Of a stretch of DNA of 64,000 nucleotides, positions 11,914 to 26,644 are shown in pieces (position 1 is the stretch's first letter; every line of letters begins with the position of its first letter). Origin of the DNA: Medicago truncatula (lineage: Eukaryota > Streptophyta > Magnoliopsida > Fabales > Fabaceae); the NCBI RefSeq assembly GCF_003473485.1, contig NC_053042.1, positions 33,570,762 to 33,634,761 of the forward strand, written 5' to 3'. The notes beneath the pieces were generated by a model. That model saw nothing but the letters and a program-made list of their open reading frames with translations. It did not search any database and was not told the DNA's origin. The translations under genes were made by a program, and so were the position numbers.

Positions 11914-12505
11914 ATCTACTGTATACTTTGTATTTCAAGAATCTATGTTGCCTGACTTTCAGGAATTTCTCAAAGTGCAGCTTCCTTGGAATGCTATTGT
12001 ATTTCAAGAATCTATGTTGCCTGACTTTCAAGAATTTCTCAAAATGAAGCCACGCAGTCTCATACTCCAACTAGCAATCCTCATTTGCCCGCTAAGCGAC
12101 TTCGCTGCAAAAAAGGTGACAAAAGATATGGGGTATTTTCTTGTGGCGACAACACTGGATAAAATTGGAGAAGGGAAAGTTAGGCAACATACAGGGGATG
12201 TTCTGTTCCAAGTTGTTTTCAATGTTGTGACCTTCAAGATTTTCAAGGTTGTCCATATGAATAAGCATGGGGTTTTCATGAGAATTGGTCCAATTAAGAA
12301 TGCTTATCCCTCAAGTAGCAAGATGCTGGGTTACATGTACATTCTCGGTGAAAACCAAATCTCCATGAATCAAAAAATGCCCGAAATTGCGAAGGATGTC
12401 AAGGTTCGAGTTGTGGTGATTGGCATGAAGTGGATGCAGGCAGAGAGGGAGTTTCATGGCTTGGAAGGGGATTATCTGGGATCAATTTCATCCCCTGATA
12501 TGTAG
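11914..12505 (+). pseudogene. RPB7-like (Pol IV/V subunit 7 type) gene copy, probably broken
   Basis: A continuous frame ending at 12505 resembles the seventh subunit of plant RNA polymerase IV/V (NRPD7/NRPE7): FLKVQLPWNAIV at the N-terminus, TKDMGYFLVATTLDKIGEGK in the tip domain, then an OB/S1-like half with GVFMRIGP and EREFHGLEGDYLGSIS at the C-terminus. These subunits pair with an RPB4-like partner on the polymerase stalk and act in RNA-directed DNA methylation. Oddities: a 45-bp segment (GTATTTCAAGAATCTATGTT and on) is tandemly duplicated around the start (about 11930-11974 and 11998-12042) and replaces the expected residues after LPWNAIV. About six residues are missing between FKIFK and VVHMNKHG. 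No proper start codon precedes FLKVQ. The copy is intronless. I think it is a pseudogene; expression is not excluded. Confidence 0.6.
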
Positions 12506-13043
12506 CTACTACTATTTCTTCTTAGGTTAGGTTTCATTGTGAAATCAAAACCACATTTTGGTGTAGGATTTCACTGTTTTGCTTTCTTAGTCCAAATCAT
12601 GGAAACCATTAATCAAATTAATGCATGGGGTTTAGTCTGTAAATAATCTATGTTCTATATGCCTACTACTGTCCTGATATTTTATGTGTTATTCTATACA
12701 CTATTAACTTAATATTCTTGCTTTCTTCTATAATGAACGCCCTCTTTGAGTACCCATCATCTGAATTAAAATACTCCTCTTTATAGTTCAACAGTTGAAT
12801 CATAGAGAAACACAACTGTAATACTAACTAGGCACTCTTATTTTTGGATGTGAATGAAAAGTAGCTTATTAGACACTCTTATTTTTTCTCCGTGCAATGA
12901 TTTTTTTTTAATTTCTCCGTACATGCAAGGAATGAAATGAGTTTAATTCACGATGGAAATGCTAGAAACACTCACTTTTGAACACTTTCTCTAACATTCA
13001 CTCTTTTAAAAGAGAGTGTTGCTAGCATTCCTCTAATAACATG
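12506..13043. other. Intergenic DNA with a short hairpin MITE
   Basis: At about 12958-13034 a short foldback reads GCTAGAAACACTCACTTTTG ... GAGTGTTGCTAGC; it belongs to the same family as the foldbacks at 20221 and 22868. The rest is featureless. Confidence 0.5.
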
Positions 13044-13177
13044 TACATCCTTCGGTCACTATTATAAATAAAAACCAGTATTTTAGATTCATTCATTAAA
13101 TGATATGTATGGTCTTTACTATAGACCACATATATCATTTAATGAATGAATCTAAATATTGATTTTTGTTTATAACA

Positions 13178-13823
13178 GTGATCAGCAGGGGTGACCCTGA
13201 GGGTGGGCGGCGGTCCAGGCATTGGCGGATCTTGAGTTAATTTGCTGGGGGTGCCAAACTTTTATGGAATATATATTATATGGTATCAAATATTAATGGT
13301 GTTTAATAATCAGCTTAGTGGTATACAATCTTAGAAAGTATCTAATGATTGGGGGTTTGAATCCCCACATATATGCGTTTTTTTAACACAATATTTAAAA
13401 TTAGAAGATAAAATGTAAAAAACAAGGCAGGGAAAGGCTCGAACTCGCGACCTTAAGAATTTTATGGCACCCCCTTACCACTGCAGCAGCGGAAATCTGG
13501 GGGATGCCGTGGCCTCCGCTGGTCACTGAAAAGATCCGCCACTGGGTCCAGGACACCATTTTTTTAGGGATACTAAAATTATTATTTTTACTTAGTAATT
13601 AGTACTATATAGGTATATTTCTTTTTAATTCGTTTTGATTAATTTGTCGAAATATATTTTTAGATAACTTCGATTATAAATGAATATTTTACACAAAAAA
13701 AAAAAACAATGCAAGAAAAAATATTGAAATATTTAGAGGGACAATTTATTGTTTTGCCAAGGGCATAATTTATTGTTTTTCGTCCAGGGCATCAAAATAC
13801 TTAGGGTCGGCCGTGTTGATTAG
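13178..13823. mobile_element. hAT-like non-autonomous element (outer)
   Basis: It spans 13186-13815. Termini are CAGGGGTGACCCTGAGG and the approximate complement CTTAGGGTCGGCCGTG. The flanking octamers GTGATCAG and TTGATTAG match at 6 of 8 positions, as expected for a decayed 8-bp hAT duplication. It is inserted near the right end of the Stowaway element and is itself interrupted at 13220. Confidence 0.65.
13212..13552. mobile_element. hAT-like non-autonomous element (inner) with perfect 8-bp TSD
   Basis: A 325-bp element (13220-13544) has termini CATTGGCGGATCTT and AAGATCCGCCACTG and is flanked by identical octamers GGTCCAGG (13212-13219, 13545-13552). The interior contains GTTTGAATCCCC, which resembles a tRNA-type B box but has no matching A box. 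No coding capacity. Confidence 0.88.
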
Positions 13824-13831
13824 AGGCTGTA

Positions 13832-14642
13832 AATTAGCATATTTTTTTTTGAAAAAATAAATTAGCAAGTTATAAATACAATTTTTCCTAATTACTTAAA
13901 TATACTAAGGTATTTGTTAATCTTAAAAACTAGTAGATACAAGTTAGCAAATCCTACACCCATTTGTTTTTTATGGTTTAAATTATTAAGTTATTATTTA
14001 ATGACAGCACCCTTAACTTGTACGGGTATTATGGTGTAATTTATTATTTCTTCAGTTTTTGAGGTGTTTTTTCTTTTGACACCGTTGACTTGGCATTGTA
14101 ATTTTTTGGTGGTGTTTCTCTTTGCACGTCTTGTATGAGATGAATCACCTTGTGTGAGATGACTTGTTAAAAAAAATTATTATTTAAAATTTGTGAAGGT
14201 ATAACTTATTAATTTACATAGACAATAAAATGAGTGGTCATAAATTAGAAAACATCAATAATATAATATTTTTACTGTGTTTTCGGGTGATGACGACTTC
14301 ATTTATGGACAAAAAATAATAATTTTTTTAAAAGAAAAATAAATAAAATAATAACATTTGTATATCTCAAATATATTTATATATATATTTTTTATAAGCA
14401 TTCTATTTTCTAAACAATTGTAATTAATTATTGATTGAGTTAAAAAAAAAAAAAAAAGAGCTTAAATTACCGTATTTGCATTAGTTGACTTGAGGAATAA
14501 GGCATTTTTGGTTGTACTAAAAAGATTGGAGTTGTTCAATAAAGAAAGTAAAAACAAAGAAGAGTGAACAAAAGGTTCGAAACCCTTGAACGTGCCAAAC
14601 ACTTTACACTTTCACCTTGTTCAATTTCCAAATCGATCGACG
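13832..14642. other. Intergenic DNA and RPT2 promoter region
   Basis: AT-rich. No convincing TATA box is seen close to the RPT2 start, which suits a housekeeping promoter. A T/A-rich stretch at 14300-14460 includes an A15 run. Nothing else was recognised. Confidence 0.4.
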
Positions 14643-18987
<4,345 letters not shown>

Positions 18988-20453
18988 AATAACATCCTCT
19001 ATTACCCCCGACCTTCTTTCTTTTTATTTGATCTTCTGTGTTATACTTTTGCAAACAAATGGCAATTCGTTAGTATTATGAAGTTGAACTTTATCCATAT
19101 GCAGTTGCCCGGGTAAAGTCAGTTGTGGAGGAAATTGAATGTATACTATGATTCATTTTAGTTCCACATATTTGCTTTAAAATTTCACTGAATTTGGAAA
19201 TTGTTTCATGTCCCATTATAATTGAGGTCTCTCTATGCCGCTGCTCATGAATTTAGTTCATCCGTATGCTGCTGCTGCTCATGAATTTAGTTCATCCATA
19301 TGCTGTGGCTTTTCAATTTGGTTCATCCATGTGCTGCTGCTCAGGATTGTTTCATGCATCATATTTCCTAACTTCACCAGGTTCTTAGGTCATGGTAGAA
19401 AATTAAACGTATGTTACTAATTACTTCCACTGCTCTTCATCCAAATCCCTTGATTGCAAGTAACTAGCTCATTAAGTATTCTAAGTTGTTTCTTGTTGAA
19501 CGGATTTCTGCTTCACTGCTATTGCAGTGGAAATTGAGAAACAAACTTCAAACAGAGTTGACTAAAATTGGTAACTGGTAATTGGTAAATACTAGATATC
19601 ATAATTCATTATTAGATTGGTATGTGCTTAACTAAGAAAGTAATCATATTACCCACATTCTGAGTTGGTGGATTCGAGAAAGAATTAGCTATCGCTCAGC
19701 TGCTCCAGCGTCGTTTATCCTTCACTAAGCTAAGGGGCATCATCGCCTGATTGTTCAAATTTGAAACGAGCTTTGTAAAAAGGGAAAAAGGAAAAACTCA
19801 AAGGGATCTTATAATCAAGGATGTAGTTGTATAAAGGGAAAGAAAAAACTCAAAAGGGTAAGTAGTACATTTATACCCAATTAAGCATTTGTCCTCCTAA
19901 TATATGAGGTTGAAGATTACATATTTTGTAGGTATTAGCCAAATAAACATTTATCCTCCTAATCTAGAAAGTTAAAGATTACTTATTTTGTAGTCTACGT
20001 CTCTTTAAAATTCAGGTGCATTTGTTTGTAAGAGCAGTTTGAGAAAAATAAAGGTAAGACTGAGTGTAACCAGTGGTTGTTTTTGGAATAGTAGAAAAAA
20101 CACACAAGAAACCAATACCTGAATAATCCAGTTTAAATGTCCTAGTCATTTTATGCATACAACATGGGGTTAGGGGAAACATGTACATGATAAACTCTCC
20201 GTAACATACCATATGAGTAGTGCTAGCAACATTCTCTTTTGAACACTCTATAGAGAAAATGTTCAAAAGAGGTTAATGCTAGCATCTCTCCATACCAATT
20301 TTCTTTCAATCAGACTGAATTTTTAATAAACTCTAGTATCTCAGAACTGAGTCTCATAATCTCATTGATTCTTCCGTGCCTCATGTGAATATCAATAAAT
20401 AAATAAAAGATGTGTTAATAAGAGTTTTACTAGCGTTTCTCTTTTGCAAATGG
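18988..20453. other. RPT2 3' flank and intergenic DNA
   Basis: The RPT2 3' UTR presumably occupies the first few hundred bases. A diverged tandem repeat of about 36 bp (CTGCTCATGAATTTAGTTCATCC) lies at about 19225-19345, three to four copies. A foldback at 20221-20284 (GCTAGCAACATTCTCTTTTG ... TTAATGCTAGC) belongs to the small MITE family seen at 12958 and 22868. Confidence 0.5.
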
Positions 20454-22577
20454 CTAAACAGCTGGGTAATTTGTTCTTGCAAACACACGTCTTAACGTGT
20501 GCAGTTTCAATTTGGTTCTCTTCTTGACCCAAAAAACAAAACGGAGTGTGTGAATCAAACCAACAACTAAAAGCAAAACGCCCCAAGTTACAACAACACG
20601 TGGGTAACGCATGTTGTAAACTTGCTGAATAATATGATAAGGAGTGACCAAACCCTGAGCAAACACGTACGTGAGTGCCATGAATGTGACAGCGACGGTC
20701 ATAGCGAATGTCAAGACCCACATCATGACCTTATTCTTAAGGGGGAATCCACTAATAAGGAGAAGCACAACACCGAGAGACCAAAAGAAAGAAATGGTGT
20801 TGTATGTCATGAACTTTATGAATTCATGTGGCCAGGCATAAGCTAAAACTGCAGTGCCGGCTTCACATAAACCATAAGTAGTGCAATTGAGTCCTCCAGT
20901 AAGTGTATTTTCTTGCCAAACACCACCTGGTGGACTTATTGCGGATTGAAAAGTCATTGTGGCAATTACAGTTGCCACCAGCATCAATGTTCCCCTTGTT
21001 TCTTCTATCCAATTACCTTGGAATTGTAGATACTTGGACCAAAAGTTTTCCCACGTCTTCCTTCTTTCATTTGGATGTTCTTGATTAGTAGATTGATTTG
21101 GTTGTTCTTGACTAGCCATGCTTGGTGATGCTGCATGTTGTTGCGGCGTGGAATTCATATATACTTGTCTTAAAACACCGGATTCAGTTAACATTTCTTC
21201 AATTTTAAGGCTTATAAAATCTCTTGGCCAGGGCTCTAACATCTCCAAAGTTGTGAAACCTGACCTGTTCGTAGCAATTGCTGCTGTTCTTATTTCAGGC
21301 TGCAAAAGTAAGTATTCTATGGTCTGCAAACAAAGTAACGAAAAGCAAATCACTAGAGAGTGCAGATCAGAGTTGCTATAATTATTCTTTTAGGTTTCCC
21401 AATTTTTTCTTTCTTTTTTTGAAATGACCAATGTTAGTATTGCTATTAGTTGTCAGTATTATGCTGAGAGTGAAGATCGAACTCTTTATCTCCTTATTAC
21501 ACAACTCCTTAATTATCCCACGGTCCACCAAGCCATCCTTAAAATATAAGAGGATTTAAGTGTAACAATTAGAAAAACTAAGGAACCAAAACCGTACTAA
21601 TCTAAATCGGAAAATTTAAAGTGTAATTAAATCTAAAAAATAGACATTGTAGAAGGGGATTACATTACTTTAAAAATTGTTAAGTACTCCCTCCGTCCCA
21701 AATTGTATGTCACTTTAGAAAAAATATTTGTCTCAAATTGTATGTCATTTTACAATACCAATGAAACATTAATGTTACTTTTCCTATTATATCCTTAATT
21801 ATTTATTACTGTTCTTCTTTCAATTCTTTCATTTATCTTTCTCATATCATTTATTAAGGATAATTTTGTAAAACAACTCATAATATCTCTTTTCCATACA
21901 ATATTAATTACATTTCTTAATATATGTGAAATGCTCAAAACGTCATACAATTTGGGACGGAGGGAGTAGTACCTTAATTTGTTTGAGTCTAATTGCTAAG
22001 TGCAGAATTGTATTTCCCTCTTTGTTTTTAGCAAACAGGAACTTTTGGTCTCCTCTAACTGATTGCAATAACTCCTTCAAGGCCTCCAAATGGCCATACC
22101 AAACGCACATGTGCAAAACAGAACCATCATCATTCATAACACGAATCGAATCCGGTCTAGCGTTAATCAACTTTTAATTACTCCTATCCGTCCCCTTTTC
22201 GCAGCTAAATGCAAAGGAATCATATCATCTTTGTCAAAAACCAAACAAACATCTTCATTCGCTAACAAAAGAGCTTTCACCACCTCAGTGCATCCTTCAG
22301 CTGAAGCTAAATGAAGAGGGCAACGCCCTTTTGAGTCTACTTCATTGGTGAAACTTGGTTTGTTTTTTAGAAGAATTTCACAAAATTCTAAGTGTCCAAG
22401 AAGAGAGGCTATATGTAATGGAGTTTCATTATAGGGAGAGAGTGAAACTTTGTGGAGTAAAAGAGGTTTGTTTTGGATGAGTGTGTTTAAGGTAGTTACA
22501 CAACCGTTTAATGATGCATTGTAGAGTGTTTTTATTGTGTCATCTTCTAGATTTGCAGTAGTTATTTTTATCTCCAT
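20454..22577 (-). pseudogene. Ankyrin-repeat PGG-domain membrane protein, frameshifted
   Basis: Two exons on the minus strand: 22577-21973 (start MEIKITTANLEDD) and 21323-20454. Exon 1 encodes at least four ankyrin repeats (ETPLHIASLLGHLEFCEILL, CPLHLASAEG, PLHLAAKRGRIGVIK and so on). Exon 2 starts TIEYLLLQPEIR, then has a Q/N/P-rich linker and a PGG domain (SPPGGVWQ) with four hydrophobic segments. The family is plant ACD6-like or ITN1-like proteins, plasma or inner-membrane proteins linked to defence and salt responses. Near 22172-22175 (an A4 run on the coding strand) the frame shifts: the first frame stops after GVIKS and NARPDSIRVM continues in the next. Exon 1 is 605 nt, exactly one short of a multiple of three that would splice in phase 0, so one base is missing. 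About 491 residues would otherwise be encoded. It could be a recent pseudogene or an assembly error. Confidence 0.85.
21685..21968. mobile_element. Stowaway MITE in the ankyrin gene intron
   Basis: A 280-bp element (21687-21966) has terminal repeats CTCCCTCCGTCCCAAATTGT and its complement, flanked by TA. On the gene's strand it starts 4 nt after the exon 1 junction: the donor GTAC is followed at once by TA and CTCCCTCC. The intron still has a GT donor at 21972-21971. Confidence 0.93.
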
Positions 22578-23677
22578 AGTTGGGAATGGACGTCAAAATA
22601 AGTGATATATGGTGGTCTTAAATATTATGGATTCTTAGAAGCTGGTTAGCTTTCCATGGTCAGAGAAACGTAGAGAAGCAAACAAAATTGGTTGACGAGT
22701 AGTATGAACTATGAAGCAAGAAAGTCTAACTTAGAATTTTCTAGCTTTGTGGATGTCAATGGTCATTGTGTATATAATCCTTCCAATGAACTTTAAGCAA
22801 ATTAATTATTAAATGCATATAAAAAAAAAGAATATTTTCTAGAGGATCGGATGGAGTATTTTTCAAAGATGAATACTAGCAACACTCTCTCTAACACTCA
22901 TTATTTTATTGGATAAAATCAATATATGTCCCACCATTTTGTGTAGTTTCAATTTTCAAAGTGTAGAACTACAATTATTTAAACCAATAAAAAAGTGAGT
23001 ATTAGAGAGAGTGTTGCTAGCATTACTCTTTTTCAAATAATATCTTTAAAATACTTCTTGTGTAGAACTACAATTATTTAAACCAATAAAAAAGTGAATA
23101 TTAGAGAGAGTGTTACTAGCATTACTCTTTTTCAAATAATATCTTTAAAATACTTCTTGCTTTGGTCATTGTGTAATTTAATACTCCCTCTGTTTCTAAA
23201 TATAAGCAAAATTCACTTTTTAGATTCATTCGTTTAACGATGTATGTTGTTCATAATATAGACTACATACATCATTAAATGAATGAATCTAAAAAATCAA
23301 TTTTTTTATATTTAAAAACGGAGGGAGTAATTTGTTGTTTAAATCCTTCTGGAGTGCCTGGGTTCAAACCCCAAACACCAAAAAAAAAAAAAAAATCCTT
23401 CTGGAGTGAGCGTGACTTTTGAGTTTTGACCATGTTCAATAAATTATTTATGACTTTTTTTTGGAAGCGAAATTATTTATGACTTTTGGGGAGTATTCTT
23501 TCTAGGTGGAAAAAATTGGTGATATGTTCTCAAAGTCTCATGTTCCTGCTTGCTTCATGTGTATAGTCATATTTGATATGGACAAGTTATTTGATGAGTA
23601 TGAACTCTTTCAAGTTTTTTGAAGTTAACAATTGAATATGTTTTTTAGTACGGACTCTTTCAAACAAAATAAAAAAA
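22578..23677. other. Ankyrin gene 5' flank with small foldback repeats
   Basis: A MITE at about 22868-23030 has ends TACTAGCAACACTCTCTCTA and AGAGAGTGTTGCTAGCATT. Its right half is tandemly duplicated at about 23053-23158 (GTGTAGAACTACAATTATTT repeated). No gene-like frame was found. Confidence 0.55.
23182..23329. mobile_element. Stowaway MITE
   Basis: A 144-bp element (23184-23327) has ends CTCCCTCTGTTTCTAAATAT and the complement ending AACGGAGGGAG, with TA on both sides. The interior hairpin (AGATTCATTCGTTTAACGAT against ATCATTAAATGAATGAATCT) is shared with the elements at 13046 and 33839. Confidence 0.92.
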
Positions 23678-24559
23678 GAGTAAATAGTCAATTTCTCCCC
23701 TGAAATTGTAAGTTTCATCAATTACCTCCTTGAAATTAACAAAACTTCAATTACCCTCTGAAATTTCATAACGTTAGTCAATTTATCCCCTCCGTCAAAT
23801 TTTTCTGTTGGTGAACATGACGTTTTGCAAATACCCCCTGAAGTTTTGCACTTATGTACAAAATGCCCCCCAAACTTAAAAATTTATATTATTTTTTTCT
23901 TAAAAACAAACAATTAATAGTTAAATATTAAAGCTAACTATTAATTTTGGAGTTTGGAAAAACTACATACATATACATCAAAATAGGGAAAAATGTGTAT
24001 TTTTAAAGTGACAATAATGATTATTTCTAATAGATAAATTATTATTTTTAGATGTTTATAAACAAATTAATAATCAGATTTAAATTTATATTTTCTCCTT
24101 CACCATCGATCTTAGTCTTTTAACTCCTCTAACTCCTTCAACAATTTGCTCAAACCATTTAAACTACACAACCCCCAATATTAATCCACAAATCATCCCA
24201 TTATTGCCACTTTAAAAAATACATATTTTTCCCCATTTTGGAGCCTATTTTGATGTATATGTGCATGTAGTTTTCCCAAATTCCAAAATTAATAGTTAGT
24301 TTTAATATTTAATATTTAATTGTTTTTTTTTAAGAAAAAAAATAATATAAATTTTTAAGTTTGGGGGGGCATTTTGCACATAAGTGCAAAACTTCAGGGG
24401 GGGTATTTGCAAAACGTCATGTTCACTAACAGAAAAATTTGACGGAGGGGGTAAATTGACTAACGTTGGGGTAATTGAAGTTTTGTTAATTTTAGGGGGG
24501 TAATTGATGAAACTTACAATTTCGGAGGGGGGAAATTGACTATTTACTCAATAAAAAAA
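23668..24559. mobile_element. 872-bp MULE-like foldback element with long terminal inverted repeats
   Basis: The ends GAGTAAATAGTCAATTTC (23678) and GAAATTGACTATTTACTC (24549) begin inverted arms of roughly 350 bp that include GACGTTTTGCAAATACCCCC and its complement. Flanks are identical: AATAAAAAAA (23668-23677 and 24550-24559), a 9 to 10-bp duplication as in Mutator-like elements. The low-complexity flank weakens the exact length. No open frame is present. A read-through transcript would fold into a long hairpin. Confidence 0.85.
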
Positions 24560-25070
24560 TTATAAAGGTGTAAGAGTTACGACCATTTAATTTAATATTT
24601 TTTTTGTAATAAGTCAAATTAAAATTATTTATAAATTAATGGTATTTTTGACTTTGATTAAAGTAAATTAATTAAAATAATATAAATACAAATACAAACT
24701 TTAGGGTGTGTTTGGTTGGGGAATGAAAGTGAATGGAAAGATAGAGAAAGGAAAGATTGTATGAGGAAAGAAAAAGAGTAGAAAGTGATGGGATTGTTTT
24801 AGTTGTTTGGTATAAGAGAAAGTGAACCTATATTGGATCTATTTAATCTAAATGAAGACCAAATACATGTTGACTTTTGTTTAGATTCAAACCGGAGCAT
24901 TATATTTGTAGTTGTTGCTATCTTCACTAGTAAGAGTTTTGAAGTCATATCATAATAAGATTATGTGCATGTATATTTGACGGTTGAGATAAGGGGAAGA
25001 TGCATCTCAATCAAATGAGTTCTTTGATATGCGAAACAATTTTCAAAAATCTTATATTCGATGCTTACCT
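24560..25070. other. Intergenic DNA with an orphan PIF-type end
   Basis: TTAGGGTGTGTTTGGTTGG at 24711 resembles the left end of the PIF-like element at 25074, followed by similar GA-rich sequence. No right end was found. Confidence 0.4.
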
Positions 25071-26013
25071 TTAGGGTATGTTTGGATAGTGAGAGGAAAG
25101 AAAGAATAAGGAAAGAATGATGAAGGGATGAAAATGAATAGAAAGTGAAAGGAAGGTAAGATGATTTTTGGGTTGTTTGGAATAAGTGAAAAAGTGAAAG
25201 GAAAGAAAGATGTATATCTAATAAATGACAAAAATATCCTTACGATAAAATGAGTTAATTAATGATTTATTTAATATAATATGTTTATATTTACATATTA
25301 ATAAATAAAAAAATTATGTGTAATGTTAATATATACATGAGAATTAATATTTGATTGTAAATATGTTATATAGTTGTAGATATGATATCATATATAATAT
25401 TATGCAGTACTTTTTTTAAAAGATACATATAATATCATATTATATTATTTGACATTTATTTATAGGCTAAACTTCACTTTTCGCCCTCTAAGTTTCAAAA
25501 TGTTGCAATTTAGGCCCCATATTAAAAAGAATAGCAAAAGTGATCCCCTATGTTTAGGGAAATATGCTCTTGTGATCTCCTAACATAAGTGAAATATGCT
25601 TTTTGACCCCTTATCTTTATAAAAAGTTGCGATTATGGCCCCTTTTTTGGGACACGTGGCGCCTTCTCAACAATTTTTTGATGAAAGGGGCCAAAATTGT
25701 TATTTTTTTTAATATGAGACCAAAATTACAACATTTTAAAACATAGAGGACGAAAAGTGGGGCTTAACCTTTTTTTTTTTTGTTTTTTTTTGGGGTTTAG
25801 CCTTATTTATATGGGTAAAGATGGAAAATTTAGTGCTTTCCCACCTTTCCGCGCAGTAGTGGGTGGAAACATTTTCATGGGTGGGTCCCGCAATTCTTTC
25901 TTTCCTTTCCTATCTTTCCTTTGAAACAAACAATTGAAACTTTCTTGGTTAATGTGCTTTCTGTCTACAACCTATCCATCCTTAATCTTTCTTGCGATCC
26001 AAACGGAGCCTTA
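25071..26013. mobile_element. PIF/Harbinger-like non-autonomous element with nested MULE MITE
   Basis: Element 25074-26010 (937 bp) has ends GGGTATGTTTGGAT and ATCCAAACGGAGCC and is flanked by TTA on both sides, the PIF/Harbinger target size. GAAAGGAAAG-rich subterminal sequence at the left faces CTTTCCTTTC-rich sequence at the right. It is interrupted by the element at 25465. Confidence 0.75.
25456..25811. mobile_element. MULE-type MITE nested in the PIF element, perfect 9-bp TSD
   Basis: A 338-bp element (25465-25802) has ends GGCTAAACTTCACTTTTCGC and the partial complement ending GGGGTTTAGCC. It is flanked by identical TTATTTATA (25456-25464, 25803-25811). A subterminal repeat GGACGAAAAGTGGGGCTTAA lies 30 bp inside the right end. 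Confidence 0.88.
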
Positions 26014-26375
26014 GGGTGACGCCATGGTAACTTTTGCACCACATCGTCCTGCTTCCACATCGAATTTGCTATATTTGACTAGGAAATTGAACTTGAGTTA
26101 ATTTGTGCAAGACAGATTTGGATTGTGCATGACCTAGTTCATATTTAAGTGGGGACTCTTATGTCCATATCATTAAAAAGAATATTCAAATCCAATTAAG
26201 AAAAAAAGAGAGAGAAAAGACAAACTATAATACAATTCAAATTTATTACTCCCTTGATTCTTAAATATGAAAAAAAAAAAAAACAAATAAAATTGATGTA
26301 TCTAGTTAAAAATTTGAACCATATAGATAAACTATATTTACCTTTTTTTTGCTTACATTTAACAGAGCAATGATA
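26014..26375. other. Intergenic DNA
   Basis: Featureless AT-rich DNA before the nested transposon block. Confidence 0.4.
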
Positions 26376-26644
26376 GTTAGACACCTTTAATGTGTACGTC
26401 CCTTTGTAGCACTTTGAAAAATTTTAGTTAACCAAATATATGGCCTGTGTGACCACATTTTTTAGTTGCATGACCACTATTTTTTCAGAATTTATTTGGT
26501 TAACTAAGTGGAAAAATAGTGGTCACGCACATTTTAGTTGCGTGACCACATTTTTCAGCTTCTAAATAGTGGTCACTCAACTGAAAAACACACCATATAT
26601 TTGTTTAACTTAAATTTTTGAGAGTGGTACAAAGAGGTGTACAC

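Larger units (their letters stand above)
13044..13831. mobile_element. Stowaway-like MITE interrupted by nested hAT elements
   Basis: The left end is TA + CATCCTTCGGTCACTATTAT at 13046. A long internal inverted repeat follows (GATTCATTCATTAAATGATA against its complement near 13135-13155). The right end GTGATCAG..GAGGCTG + TA is split by the hAT insertion at 13186-13815. TA borders and the hairpin interior are Stowaway features. The right terminal repeat is imperfect. Confidence 0.6.

Noticed and set aside
13340..13470. tRNA gene suggested by GTTTGAATCCCC and a GGCTCGAACTCGCGACC segment
   Set aside because: No cloverleaf could be drawn and the A box is missing; the motifs lie within a hAT element.
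14586..14642. Upstream in-frame ATG for RPT2
   Set aside because: It would mask the myristoylation Gly2 and add residues not present in the family; the ATG at 14643 gives the conserved MGQG start.
21943..22170. Separate gene start at MINARPDS on the minus strand
   Set aside because: It continues the ankyrin repeats of the upstream frame at the expected residue; a one-base frameshift is simpler than a second gene.
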